NCBI RefSeq assembly: GCF_016743775.1
Contig: NZ_JAEQMY010000014.1
Coordinates: 1 to 64,000 of the forward strand
DNA: 64,000 bases
Direction: 5' to 3'
Source of the DNA: Microvirga aerilata
GTDB taxonomy: Bacteria > Pseudomonadota > Alphaproteobacteria > Rhizobiales > Beijerinckiaceae
A model generated the notes under the pieces. The model saw only the letters and a list, made by a program, of their open reading frames with translations. It searched no databases and was not told the DNA's origin. Made by a program: the position numbers and the translations under genes. Of this stretch, positions 1-8,338 are shown piece by piece (position 1 is the first letter of the stretch; each line of letters begins with the position of its first letter).

Positions 1-143
1 AGCGCAGGGGAAGGGAATCCACTCACACAGGGACCGCCAAGGACCCCTTCCCGGTCCTGCGCCCGCTGACGACGCGGCGCGCTTCGCGGGGCTCCTGCGG
101 CAAAGTCCCGCGAAGCGCTCGCTTCCCGTCCTCGATCCGCAAG

Positions 144-165
144 TTTATGGCTTGCTAACCATAAA
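144..165. promoter_or_regulatory. Inverted repeat upstream of ftsE
   Basis: TTTATGG (144-150) and CCATAAA (159-165) form a 7-bp inverted repeat about 60 bases before ftsE. The right arm lies in CTAACCATAAA, which is close to the TTAACCAT half-site reported for the cell-cycle regulator CtrA in Rhizobiales. The repeat is seen directly; a role in ftsEX control is only inference. Upstream (about 7-56) is a GGGAATCC...CCCCTTCCC sequence resembling other intergenic palindromes in this window. Confidence 0.25.
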
Positions 166-222
166 GGAGCGATAAGGAAGCGAATCGCGGGCTTCCCCGC
201 CACAGGACTTCAACCCTTAAGG

Positions 223-942
223 ATGGCTCGGGCACGCGTGAGGGCGTTTTACGACGAGGACTATGAGGTAGGCGCGGCCCCGTCCGTGCACTTCGAGAAT
301 GTGGGCGTGCGTTACGGCATGGGGCCCGAGGTCCTGCGTGACCTGACCTTCTCCATCGAGCCCAACTCGTTCCAGTTCCTCACCGGCCCGTCCGGCGCCG
401 GAAAGACAACGCTCCTGAGACTGATCCTGCTCTCGGTCAAGCCGACAAGGGGCCTGGTGTCCCTTTTCGGCGAGGACGTCTCGAAGATCTCCAAGGACGA
501 CCTGACGGGCTTGCGCCGCCGCATGGGCGTGGTGTTCCAAGACTTCCGCCTGCTCGATCACCTGACCACCTACGAGAACGTGGCCCTGCCGCTCAGGGTG
601 CAGGGCAAGGAGGAGGCGAGCTACCGGGCCGAAGTGGTGGAGCTTCTGCGCTGGGTGGGCCTGGGGGACCGCATGCACATGCTGCCGCCCGTGCTGTCCG
701 GCGGCGAGAAGCAGCGCGCGGCGATCGCCCGGGCGCTGATCGTGCGCCCCGACCTGCTGCTGGCGGACGAGCCGACCGGCAACGTGGACCCGTCGCTCGC
801 CCGCCGCCTCCTGCGCCTCTTCATCGAGCTCAACCGGCTTGGAACCTCCGTCGTCATCGCGACCCACGATTTCAGCCTCATGGACCAGCTCGACGTCCGC
901 CGCCTCGTGCTCGGCGACGGCCGGCTGCACATCGACGAGTGA
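223..942 (+). CDS. ftsE: Cell division ATP-binding protein FtsE
   Basis: FtsE is the ATPase of the FtsEX complex, which couples the divisome on the inner face of the membrane to periplasmic peptidoglycan hydrolase activation. The 239-residue protein has a Walker A motif GPSGAGKTT (about 55-63), the ABC signature LSGGEKQR (158-165) and Walker B LLLADEP (178-184), with the TGNVDP and THD motifs usual for FtsE. About 20 residues precede the first beta strand, slightly longer than enterobacterial FtsE, so a later start is possible. The stop overlaps the GTG of ftsX by four bases, indicating translational coupling. Neighbour and motifs make the call secure. Confidence 0.95.
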   Translation: MARARVRAFYDEDYEVGAAPSVHFENVGVRYGMGPEVLRDLTFSIEPNSFQFLTGPSGAGKTTLLRLILLSVKPTRGLVSLFGEDVSKISKDDLTGLRRRMGVVFQDFRLLDHLTTYENVALPLRVQGKEEASYRAEVVELLRWVGLGDRMHMLPPVLSGGEKQRAAIARALIVRPDLLLADEPTGNVDPSLARRLLRLFIELNRLGTSVVIATHDFSLMDQLDVRRLVLGDGRLHIDE

Positions 943-1922
943 GCGGGATGAGCGCCTCGCCCCAACCGCGAGCCAGAAAGGCCGCGGCCCCGAACGGGCA
1001 GAAGCGGGCCCTGCCCGCCTCGCTCAGCCGCAACGCCCCCCTCGTGCCCGTGGACTCGGCCGGCGGGCAGGCGCTGGCCGCCGTCATCGCCATCCTGACC
1101 TTCCTGGCGGCGCTTTGCGCAGGGGGCGCCGAGCTGATCGCCGCAAGCTCCGCCCAGTGGCGCTCCGAGATCGCCCGGGAGGTCACCATCCAGATCCGCC
1201 CCAACCCGCAGCGCTCCATCGACCAGGACGTGGAGCGCGCGGTGGCCCTCGCGCGCCGGGCGCCGGGGGTGGAGCAGGCCCAGGCCTTCACCAAAGAGGA
1301 ATCCGAGCGCCTGCTCGAGCCATGGCTCGGAACGGGCCTCAACTTCAACGATTTGCCGGTGCCGCGCCTGATCGTGATCAAGATCCGGGAGAACGCAAAG
1401 CCCGATTTCAGCGCCTTGAGGCAGTCCCTTCAGGGCGAGGTGCCGGGGGCCACCCTGGACGATCACGCGCTCTGGGTCTCCCGGCTCTCGACCATGGCCA
1501 ACACCATCATCAGCATCGGCGTGTTCCTGGTCGCCCTGGTGCTCGTGGCGGCGGGACTTGCGGTCATCTTCGCCACCCGGGGCGCCATGGCGGGCAACTG
1601 GGAGGTGGTGGACGTGCTCCACTTCGTGGGCGCGAACGATGCCTTCATCGCCAAGGAGTTCCAGCGCCACTTCTTCAGGCTCGGCCTGCGCGGCAGCGCC
1701 CTGGGCGCGGGCGCAGCACTTCTCCTGACCCTGCTCCTAGGGTTCATGGCCCGCTCCTGGCGGGCGAGCCCGGCGGGCGACCAGATCGAGGCCCTGTTCG
1801 GCGCCTTCACGATCAGCTGGACCGGCTACGCGGTCGTCGTCCTCATCGCGCTTCTGGTGGCGGTGGTCACGGGCATCGTGTCGCGCCTGACCGTGAGACG
1901 CTTTCTTAACGAAAATGGTTGA
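939..1922 (+). CDS. ftsX: Cell division protein FtsX (permease-like)
   Basis: FtsX is the membrane partner of FtsE. The 327-residue product shows the family layout: a cytoplasmic N-terminal tail, a first membrane segment (about 45-66), a periplasmic domain of about 120 residues that in other bacteria contacts hydrolase activators, then three membrane segments near 190-212, 258-275 and 296-316. It begins with GTG inside the ftsE stop (GTGA overlap); an ATG three codons later is an alternative. No peptidoglycan hydrolase or activator gene lies beside it, so its periplasmic partner is not shown here. Confidence 0.93.
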   Translation: MSGMSASPQPRARKAAAPNGQKRALPASLSRNAPLVPVDSAGGQALAAVIAILTFLAALCAGGAELIAASSAQWRSEIAREVTIQIRPNPQRSIDQDVERAVALARRAPGVEQAQAFTKEESERLLEPWLGTGLNFNDLPVPRLIVIKIRENAKPDFSALRQSLQGEVPGATLDDHALWVSRLSTMANTIISIGVFLVALVLVAAGLAVIFATRGAMAGNWEVVDVLHFVGANDAFIAKEFQRHFFRLGLRGSALGAGAALLLTLLLGFMARSWRASPAGDQIEALFGAFTISWTGYAVVVLIALLVAVVTGIVSRLTVRRFLNENG

Positions 1923-2066
1923 TGGTGATTGTTAACACGGAAATAGAGGGTTGCCTCTCCATTGCCGCATTCTCCATTATCCTCGTCCAGGATGACCGCG
2001 CGAACGCAGAGTTGGGCGACGCCGAACGCCCTGGACGCCACAGAGGCCGTAGGTTGGGGCTGGACG

Positions 2067-2771
2067 ATGTCAGGATCGCCTAAGCCACAGGCCAGACGGT
2101 CGTGGGCGAGACGTATGCTGGGCCTCGGCTTCTGGAGCTTCAGCCTTGCCCTGGTCGTTGGATTCCTCGGATTTCTGGGCTTCGTCTACAGCCTCAACCG
2201 CTTCGAGCGGGCGCCCGAGACGCGCGCCGACGGGATCGTGGCGCTCACCGGCGGGGCGCAGCGGATCGGCGAAGCCATCGACCTTCTGGCGCAGGGCTAT
2301 GCCAAACGCCTGCTGATCTCCGGCGTCAACGAGAAGACCAGCCGCGAGCAGATCTCCAACCTCAATCCCGGCCAGCGGCGGCTGTTCGACTGCTGCGTGG
2401 ATCTCGACTACCGGGCCCGCAACACCATCGGCAACGCCATCGAAACCCGGCGCTGGACGGAGGCGAACGGGTTCGACGCGATCATCGTGGTGACCTCGAA
2501 CTACCACATGCCGCGCACCCTGGTGGAGCTCGACCACGCCCTGCCGAACCTTCAGAAGATCGCCTATCCGGTGGCCGCCACCATCGACCCGCACGACTGG
2601 TGGCACAACCCGGCCGTGGCCCGGGTGATCTTCACGGAGTACCTGAAGTTCCTGGCGGTCTGGGTTCGCACCCGGTTCGAGGACGACCCGGAGCGCTCCT
2701 CGGTCGCCCACATCATCAGCGGTGGGGCTCCGTCGAAAAGGCAGATGATCGCCGAGCCTCTCTGGCGCTAG
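2067..2771 (+). CDS. YdcF/DUF218 family membrane protein
   Basis: This protein has one N-terminal membrane anchor (the stretch starting WSFSLALVVGFLGFLG) followed by a DUF218 (YdcF-like) domain. Family hallmarks are the early ADGIVALTGG motif, the GYAKRLLISG strand, an ARNTIGNA motif and VTSNYHMPRT near the middle, where SNxHMPR-type residues are conserved. DUF218 proteins are linked to envelope processes such as cyclic carrier-lipid or lipopolysaccharide handling, but the reaction is not defined. The ATG at 2067 puts a short basic tail before the membrane segment; in-frame starts at 1962 and 1992 would add up to 35 low-complexity residues. It lies between ftsX and an acyltransferase, an order common in Rhizobiales. 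Confidence 0.85.
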   Translation: MSGSPKPQARRSWARRMLGLGFWSFSLALVVGFLGFLGFVYSLNRFERAPETRADGIVALTGGAQRIGEAIDLLAQGYAKRLLISGVNEKTSREQISNLNPGQRRLFDCCVDLDYRARNTIGNAIETRRWTEANGFDAIIVVTSNYHMPRTLVELDHALPNLQKIAYPVAATIDPHDWWHNPAVARVIFTEYLKFLAVWVRTRFEDDPERSSVAHIISGGAPSKRQMIAEPLWR

Positions 2772-2837
2772 AGCCGGGGCGGAAAACCGGGTCCACTTTC
2801 TTGCACGATGCGCTAAGGTGAGCGCCCGCGGAGCGCG

Positions 2838-3635
2838 ATGCTCCGCTTTTCCTTTCATGAAGCCATGCTGATCGTCCGCTCCCTCCTGTTCAACGTCGCC
2901 TTCTACGCCAATCTGGTTCTGTGGCTGGTCCTGCTGTTTCCGGGCCTCCTTGTGCCGCCCCGGGTCTTCATGCAGGGGGTCAAGCTGTGGGGCCGCTCGT
3001 CCCTGTGGCTTCTGCGGGTGATCGTCGGAACGAAGATCGAGATTCGCGGCCGGGAGAAGATCCCGCCGGGCGGGGCGCTGGTGGCGGCCAAGCACCAGTC
3101 CTTCCACGAAACCTTCACCCTGGTGACGATCCTGGACGATCCGACCTACATCCTGAAGCGCGAGCTGATGTGGATCCCCCTCTTCGGCTGGTATCTGTGG
3201 AAGGCAGGCTGCGTCCCGGTCGACCGCAAGGCAGGCTCGCTGGCTCTGGTGCAGATGACCGCGCGGGCCAAGGAGGAGGCCCGCCACGGGCGCCAGATCA
3301 TCATCTTCCCGGAAGGAACGCGCCGGCCCCCAGGCGCTCCTCCGGCCTATAAGTACGGCGTTGCGCATCTTTACCAGAATCTCGGCTTTCCCTGCATTCC
3401 GGTGGCCCTGAACACCGGCCTCTACTGGCCGCGCCGCCAGTTCATCCGTCGCCCCGGCACGGTCGTGATCGAGGTTCTCGATCCCATCCCTCCGGGCCTG
3501 CCGCGCGAGGATTTCTTCAAAGAGGTCCAGGAGAGGATCGAGGAGGCTTCCGACCGGCTGCTGGCCGAGGGTCAAAGGGAACTCGGCCTCGTTCCCTCCT
3601 CGCCGTCCGAGGCCTCCCTGTCAAAAGCCGGATAG
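2838..3635 (+). CDS. plsC: 1-acyl-sn-glycerol-3-phosphate acyltransferase (PlsC family)
   Basis: A 265-residue PlsC-family protein expected to transfer the second acyl chain to lysophosphatidic acid, or to a similar lysolipid, at the inner membrane. It has an N-terminal hydrophobic segment (about 10-40), the acyltransferase block KHQSFHE in place of the textbook HX4D, and the substrate block FPEGTR near residue 155. A KHQSxxE/D form is seen in many alphaproteobacterial members, so activity is plausible. The second ATG at 2865 is an alternative start. It could be an ornithine-lipid-type acyltransferase instead; nothing nearby settles this. Confidence 0.85.
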   Translation: MLRFSFHEAMLIVRSLLFNVAFYANLVLWLVLLFPGLLVPPRVFMQGVKLWGRSSLWLLRVIVGTKIEIRGREKIPPGGALVAAKHQSFHETFTLVTILDDPTYILKRELMWIPLFGWYLWKAGCVPVDRKAGSLALVQMTARAKEEARHGRQIIIFPEGTRRPPGAPPAYKYGVAHLYQNLGFPCIPVALNTGLYWPRRQFIRRPGTVVIEVLDPIPPGLPREDFFKEVQERIEEASDRLLAEGQRELGLVPSSPSEASLSKAG

Positions 3636-3674
3636 GATCTGCTCGCCGGTACTTCCGAAAGGACGCGCCAGCAG

Positions 3675-3715
3675 AAGGGGGATCCACTTGCGTGCACGCA
3701 GCCATGGATCCCCTT
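3675..3715. repeat. Intergenic palindrome (GGGGATCCA / TGGATCCCC)
   Basis: GGGGATCCA (3678-3686) and TGGATCCCC (3705-3713) form a perfect 9-bp inverted repeat around an 18-base loop. Related half-sequences occur near 7-56, 9868-9885 and 9970-10020, always outside genes, so this looks like a dispersed extragenic palindrome family. Confidence 0.55.
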
Positions 3716-3811
3716 CCCGCCCAGCCTGCGACGGAGATGACAAATCCTTGCGAAAAACGCCTAAACCCAAGCCCGGCCAAGCTTCCGGCAATCTTGACGA
3801 CTCACCTGGGC

Positions 3812-3829
3812 GTTCTTACATATAAGAAC
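3812..3829. promoter_or_regulatory. 18-bp palindrome just before a start codon
   Basis: GTTCTTA (3812-3818), a CATA spacer and TAAGAAC (3823-3829) give a perfect 7-bp dyad ending two bases before the ATG at 3832. Its position covers where a ribosome binding site would be. It looks like an operator for a dimeric regulator, possibly autoregulatory or for a leaderless transcript. Function is inferred from position only. Confidence 0.4.
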
Positions 3830-3831
3830 AT

Positions 3832-4266
3832 ATGGCGAACAAACGAACCATATCCTGGAATACGGCCATGCGGGACCTCCGCAACGACCGAGTGCGGAGG
3901 GCTGGCGTGCGCGAGGAAAGGCTACGGGCGACCGCAGGGCTTCGCTCCTCTTCCACCTTGAGCTCCTGGCGCGGCCGGTCGGGACGCCGCTACATCGTCG
4001 GCGTGCATCCGCTCACCGAGACGGAACTCCTGGAAGTGACGGACGCCGTGATCCTTGCCGTGAGGCGGGACCGGAGCGGAGCGGGCCTGATCGTCGACGC
4101 CGCCATGGCGGCTGCCGAGCCCGCCGAGCAAACCCGCATGCGCTGGCTGGCGAAGGTTCAGGGGCTCGGCGCCACCGAGCTGCACATCCATCGGCTCGCC
4201 GAAACGGAGGCCGACCGCCGCGCGATCTTCGAGGATCTGCGCGAGAACGAGACTCAGGCCTCCTGA
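3832..4266 (+). CDS. Conserved hypothetical protein, 144 aa
   Basis: No function recognised. The first half is basic and Arg-rich (residues 1-55) and the second half is an alpha/beta-looking stretch (about 50-140) with YIVGVHPL, an acidic/hydrophobic helix and a charged C-terminal helix. There is no signal peptide or membrane segment. The ATG directly follows the palindrome at 3812-3829 and lacks a clear ribosome binding site, so the true start may be internal (for example just before the SWRGRSGRRY stretch). Its 3' end overlaps the convergent ChaC gene by 13 bases. Coding by length, strand bias and position; modest certainty. Confidence 0.55.
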   Translation: MANKRTISWNTAMRDLRNDRVRRAGVREERLRATAGLRSSSTLSSWRGRSGRRYIVGVHPLTETELLEVTDAVILAVRRDRSGAGLIVDAAMAAAEPAEQTRMRWLAKVQGLGATELHIHRLAETEADRRAIFEDLRENETQAS

Positions 4267-4799
4267 TCGATCGCGCCCACGATCCTGTGCAGGAGCGGAT
4301 CGACGACATTCATGCCGATGAGATGTTCGTAGGTGGAGCGGACATAGTCCGGGTTGCGCCCGGACACGCCCTGTCCCTGACGCACGAACCGGAGCACCTC
4401 CTCGAAGGACAGCCGGCCCGCATATTGCCCATGGTAGCGGTCGACCACATAGGCGAGCGCGCGAACCCGGCGGCCGTCGGCGAGCCGCACGGGCAGCCGG
4501 CGCTCCAGATAGACGGCCGTGACCTGCTCGCGCTCGCGCAGATACTGGATCGTGGCCCTTTCCTCCTCGGGCGCCACCCGAAAGGCGACGCCGTGGCAGC
4601 GTCCGCCCCGGTCGAGCCCCAGCACGAGGCCCGGATGCTCGGGCGTTCCCCGATGCACGTGGGAGAAGACGCAGAGCGAACGGTGATAGCCGTAGAGATG
4701 GGCGTGGGCCCGTTCGAGATAGGAAAACCCCGGCCGCCACATGAGCGAGCCGTAGCCGAAAACCCACAAATCCTCCGACGCGTCCTTCATGTCATCCAT
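4254..4799 (-). CDS. chaC: Gamma-glutamylcyclotransferase, ChaC family
   Basis: ChaC proteins act in the cytosol on glutathione, releasing 5-oxoproline and Cys-Gly. The 181-residue product carries the diagnostic VFGYGSLMW motif near residue 13 and the surrounding beta strands of the cyclotransferase fold; the predicted catalytic glutamate lies in the LREREQV segment around residue 90. Length fits the family. It is transcribed alone, convergent with the upstream hypothetical gene and divergent from the DUF2125 gene. No regulatory site is evident. Confidence 0.9.
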   Translation of the reverse strand: MDDMKDASEDLWVFGYGSLMWRPGFSYLERAHAHLYGYHRSLCVFSHVHRGTPEHPGLVLGLDRGGRCHGVAFRVAPEEERATIQYLREREQVTAVYLERRLPVRLADGRRVRALAYVVDRYHGQYAGRLSFEEVLRFVRQGQGVSGRNPDYVRSTYEHLIGMNVVDPLLHRIVGAIDQEA

Positions 4800-4989
4800 G
4801 CCCGAACCTTGCCTGCTTCGGGCCTATAGCATCGGACCCGCTAGGGGACACCACTTTTGGAATCGATTCGATGGCTTGGTTTCGGTGAAGGCATCCTTGT
4901 CGCGCACAAGTGAGGCTCCCACGTCCGGGGTCCCCTTGTCCGCACGAGGCGCTGCAGGTACCAAGCACCCGCACAACAGGAGATCGCGC

Positions 4990-6036
4990 ATGGATCAGGC
5001 CGCCCCGTCGGGAAGCCCTCGCCGCAGCCGTTTCTGGCTCTACACGCCCTTCGTCCTGCTGCTTCTTCTCGCGATCGCCTGGAGCATCGCCTGGTTCGTG
5101 ATCCGCAACCGCGCGGCCGACGCCCTCGACGGCTGGCTGGCCGCGGAGGCGCGGAGCGGACGGCAATGGACCTGCGGGGACCGCACCATCGCCGGCTATC
5201 CGTTCCGCATCGAGATCGTCTGCAACTCCCTCGACCTGAAGCGCGGCGCGGTGACCGCCTCCTTCGGGCGCACCGAGGCCGTCGCCCAGATCTATCAGCC
5301 CCGTCGCATCATCACCGAGGTCGCGGGCCCCTTGCGCGTGACCGACGGCGCCGTGACGGTGCAGGGAACCTGGGACCTCCTACAGGCCAGCATCAATGCC
5401 ACGCCGGCCGGCTTGCAGCGCCTGTCGCTTGCGGCCACCGCCCCCAAGGTGACGGTCACGGGAATCGGCGGCGGGGAGATTGCCGGATCCGGCAGCCGCC
5501 TGGAGCTTCACGTTCGGCCCAATCCGTCCAGGGCGGGCGAGCAGGCCCGTGACGTGGCGGCCTCCGTGACGGAGGCCCGGATCCCCTTGCTCGACGCCCT
5601 GATCGGCGGCGGGGAGCCCGCCAACCTGACCGCAGACGTCACCGTGACCCGGGCCGACGGCTTCAAGGGCGGCACCATCGCCGAGGAGATGGAGCTCTGG
5701 CGCAACGCGGGCGGCAAGCTCGACATCCTGATGCTGGCGGCCACCAAGGGCTCCCGCCAGATCGAGGCCAAGGGGGATCTTCGCCTCGACGAGCAGCACC
5801 GGCCCGCGGGCCAGCTCAACCTGTCGGCCGCCGGCCTCGACGGCCTGCTCGGCAACCTGACGGGTGGCAGGCTCGGCGGCAACCTGTTGGGCATGCTGCT
5901 GGGGCAAGGCCGGGCCCCGGCCCAGCCGAACGCCAAGCCGCAGCTGGCGCCTCTTCCGCCCCTGCGCCTCGAGAACGGCTTCCTGGCCATGGGGCCTTTC
6001 GTGATCCCCAACGTGAAGCTGCAGCCGCTTTATTGA
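4990..6036 (+). CDS. DUF2125 domain protein, membrane-anchored
   Basis: A 348-residue protein with an N-terminal membrane anchor (about 17-38) and a large predicted periplasmic domain matching DUF2125, a family largely confined to Alphaproteobacteria. The GWLAAEARSGR and GYPFRIEI segments after the anchor are typical. The fold is a long beta-rich lipid-transfer-like scaffold with a Gly/Leu-rich linker (about 275-300). The ATG at 4990 is preceded by CAGGAGA at good spacing, which decides the start over upstream in-frame codons. Function unknown; an envelope role is inferred from topology. Confidence 0.85.
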   Translation: MDQAAPSGSPRRSRFWLYTPFVLLLLLAIAWSIAWFVIRNRAADALDGWLAAEARSGRQWTCGDRTIAGYPFRIEIVCNSLDLKRGAVTASFGRTEAVAQIYQPRRIITEVAGPLRVTDGAVTVQGTWDLLQASINATPAGLQRLSLAATAPKVTVTGIGGGEIAGSGSRLELHVRPNPSRAGEQARDVAASVTEARIPLLDALIGGGEPANLTADVTVTRADGFKGGTIAEEMELWRNAGGKLDILMLAATKGSRQIEAKGDLRLDEQHRPAGQLNLSAAGLDGLLGNLTGGRLGGNLLGMLLGQGRAPAQPNAKPQLAPLPPLRLENGFLAMGPFVIPNVKLQPLY

Positions 6037-6052
6037 TGGGGCTCCACACATT

Positions 6053-6215
6053 GTCATTCCGGGGCCGCGTAGCGGAGCCCGGAGTCCATAAACACGACGT
6101 TTCAAGAAGTGCGGGGAGCGTTACACCTCATTCTGCACCCGTAGTGGTTATGGATTTCCACGCTTGCAGCGCGGCCCTTCGGGTCGGGCTCGGCCTTTGG
6201 CCGCCCCGGAACGAC
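6053..6215. repeat. Extragenic palindromic repeats after the DUF2125 gene
   Basis: The segment starts with TGTCATTCCGGGGCCGCGTA and contains inverted arms CCGGGGC...GCCCGG, then a GGATTTCCACGC segment and a second GC-rich block ending GCCCCGGAACGACG. Sequences of this kind recur between genes in many Methylobacteriaceae and Bradyrhizobium-like genomes. No gene is visible. It may act as a bidirectional transcription-ending or mRNA-stabilising structure between the convergent DUF2125 and tyrC genes. Confidence 0.5.
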
Positions 6216-6231
6216 GGTGGAGTAATGCCGC

Positions 6232-7182
6232 TTACGCCTTGTCCTCGCGCCTGCGGCCGAAATCGGGCTCCGGCGTTTCCTGCCCCGACGAGATGATGCC
6301 GCGGCGGATGGCGCGGGTGCGGGTGAAGAGATCGAACAGCTTGTCGCCCTCGCCCCAGCGGATGGCGCGCGCGAGCAGCGCAATGTCCTCGTTGAGGCGG
6401 CCGAGCATTTCCAGCACGGCCTCCCGGTTGTGCAGGAAGACGTCGCGCCACATGGTCGGGTCGGAGGCGGCGATGCGGGTGAAGTCGCGAAAGCCGCCGG
6501 CGGAGAACTTGATGACCTCCCCTTGCGTGACGGTTTCCAGATCCGCCGCCGTGCCGACGATGTTGTAGGCGATCAGGTGCGGCACGTGGCTGGTAATGGC
6601 CAGCACCAGATCGTGATGCTGCGCCGTCATGATCTCCACATTGGAGCCCATGGCGGTCCAGAAGGCACGCACGCGCTCGACGGCGCCTTCGTCGGTTCCC
6701 TCCGGCGGGGTGAGGATGCACCAGCGGTTATGGAACAGGGTCGAAAAGCCCGCATCGGGACCCGAATGCTCGGTGCCTGCCACCGGGTGGGCCGGCACGA
6801 AATGCACGCCCTCGGGCAGATGCGGCTGCACCTGGGCCACCACGGACGCCTTCACCGAGCCCACATCCGACACGATGCAGCCGGGCTTGAGGCCTGGGCG
6901 CAGGGCCTCGGCCACCCGTCCGCACACGCCCACCGGCACGCACAGGATCACGAGATCCGCATCCTTCACGCCGGCGGCGGCATCGGTGGTCGCCTCATCG
7001 GCGATGCCCAGCTCCCGCACCCGTGCGACCACCCGCTCATCCGCGTCGATGGCCACGATGGCGCGCGCAAGGTTCATGTGCCGCGCGGCTCGCGCGATCG
7101 ACGAGCCGATCAGCCCGAGACCGACGAGGGCAACGCGCTCGAAGAGCGGCGCGTCGAGGGGAGGTCCGAGACGCTCAGGCAT
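6232..7182 (-). CDS. tyrC: Prephenate/arogenate dehydrogenase
   Basis: Oxidatively decarboxylates prephenate (or arogenate) on the route to tyrosine in the cytosol. The 316-residue protein has a Rossmann dinucleotide motif [11 protein letters not shown] (about 19-29), the VSDVGSVK segment, the [10 protein letters not shown] substrate-binding loop with catalytic histidine (about 127-136), and the all-helical C-terminal dimer domain with [13 protein letters not shown]. There is no ACT domain. It overlaps the end of hisC by eight bases and is the last gene of a chorismate mutase-hisC-tyrC set on the minus strand, which supports the aromatic role. Confidence 0.93.
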   Translation of the reverse strand: MPERLGPPLDAPLFERVALVGLGLIGSSIARAARHMNLARAIVAIDADERVVARVRELGIADEATTDAAAGVKDADLVILCVPVGVCGRVAEALRPGLKPGCIVSDVGSVKASVVAQVQPHLPEGVHFVPAHPVAGTEHSGPDAGFSTLFHNRWCILTPPEGTDEGAVERVRAFWTAMGSNVEIMTAQHHDLVLAITSHVPHLIAYNIVGTAADLETVTQGEVIKFSAGGFRDFTRIAASDPTMWRDVFLHNREAVLEMLGRLNEDIALLARAIRWGEGDKLFDLFTRTRAIRRGIISSGQETPEPDFGRRREDKA

Positions 7183-8281
7183 GGGTTTTCGTGCCGTTCA
7201 GGAAATCGCGGAGCGCCGCGACCACAAGCCGGTTCGCCTCCTCGTCGCCCACCGTCAGGCGCAGGGCGTGCGGCAGGCCATAGGCATCGATCCGGCGCAG
7301 GATCAGGCCGCGGCTGGAGAGAAACGCGTCCGCGTCCTTGGCCGTCCGGCCGGCGTCCTGCGGAAAATGGATCATCAGGAAGTTGCCGACGCTCGGCGTC
7401 ACCTTCAGGCCCAGGGCCTCGATCTCGCGGGTGAGCCAGGCGGCCCAGCGCTCGTTGTGCTCGACCGCCCTGGCCACATGGGCTTCGTCCTGGATCGCCG
7501 CGATGCCGGCCGCCATGGCCGGGCCGTTGACGTTGAAGGGGCCGCGGATGCGGTTGACCGCATCGACGACATGGGCGGGCGCCACCATCCAGCCGAGGCG
7601 CATGTTCGCAAGGCCGTAGATCTTCGAGAAGGTGCGGGTCATCACCACGTTCTCGGAGGTGGCGACGAGCTCCAGCCCCGACTCGTAGTCGTTGCGGCGC
7701 ACATATTCCGCATAGGCCGCATCGAGCACCAGCACCACATGGGGCGGCAGGCCCGCATGCAGGCGCTTCACCTCGTCGAACGGGATGTAGGTGCCGGTCG
7801 GGTTGTTGGGGTTGGCGAGAAAAACGATCCTAGTCCTGTCCGTGACCCTCGAAAGGATCGCATCCACATCCGTGCGGTAATCCTTCTCCGGCGCCACCAC
7901 GGGCACGCCGCCGGCCGCCAGGACGGCGATGCGGTAGACCAGGAAGCCGTGCTCCGTGAAGATGCCCTCGTCGCCCGGCCCCACATAGGTGTTCGTGATC
8001 AGGGACAGGAGTTCGTCCGAGCCCGAGCCGCAGACGATCCGGTTCGCGTCGAGGCCGTACCTGGCCGCAATCGCCTCACGCAGCCTGGCGGCGCCGCCGT
8101 CCGGGTAAAGCTCGAGATGGTTGAAGCCGCGGACCGCCTCCGCCGCCTTGGGCGAGGGGCCGAGCGGCGTCTCGTTGGAGGACAGCTTGTAGATCTTCGC
8201 CACCCCTGCGGCCGAGCTCTTGCCGGGCACGTAGGCCTCGATCTGCATCACGCCGGGACGGGGCTGGGGACGAGCGGACAT
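7175..8281 (-). CDS. hisC: Histidinol-phosphate / aromatic aminotransferase
   Basis: A 368-residue fold-type I PLP aminotransferase of the HisC family. Seen are [11 protein letters not shown] at the N-terminus, [11 protein letters not shown] in the middle, and the PLP-lysine motif [15 protein letters not shown]. In this operon, between chorismate mutase and prephenate/arogenate dehydrogenase, it probably also transaminates aromatic keto acids (phenylpyruvate or prephenate); broad specificity is known for this subgroup. No other histidine gene is present here. The start at 8281 follows a short leader from the mutase gene. Confidence 0.92.
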   Translation of the reverse strand: MSARPQPRPGVMQIEAYVPGKSSAAGVAKIYKLSSNETPLGPSPKAAEAVRGFNHLELYPDGGAARLREAIAARYGLDANRIVCGSGSDELLSLITNTYVGPGDEGIFTEHGFLVYRIAVLAAGGVPVVAPEKDYRTDVDAILSRVTDRTRIVFLANPNNPTGTYIPFDEVKRLHAGLPPHVVLVLDAAYAEYVRRNDYESGLELVATSENVVMTRTFSKIYGLANMRLGWMVAPAHVVDAVNRIRGPFNVNGPAMAAGIAAIQDEAHVARAVEHNERWAAWLTREIEALGLKVTPSVGNFLMIHFPQDAGRTAKDADAFLSSRGLILRRIDAYGLPHALRLTVGDEEANRLVVAALRDFLNGTKTHA

Positions 8282-8338
8282 GGGGAATTCCTCAGGATCG
8301 GTCGAATGGGCAAAAAGGGCTCTAGCGCAGCCTGAGGT

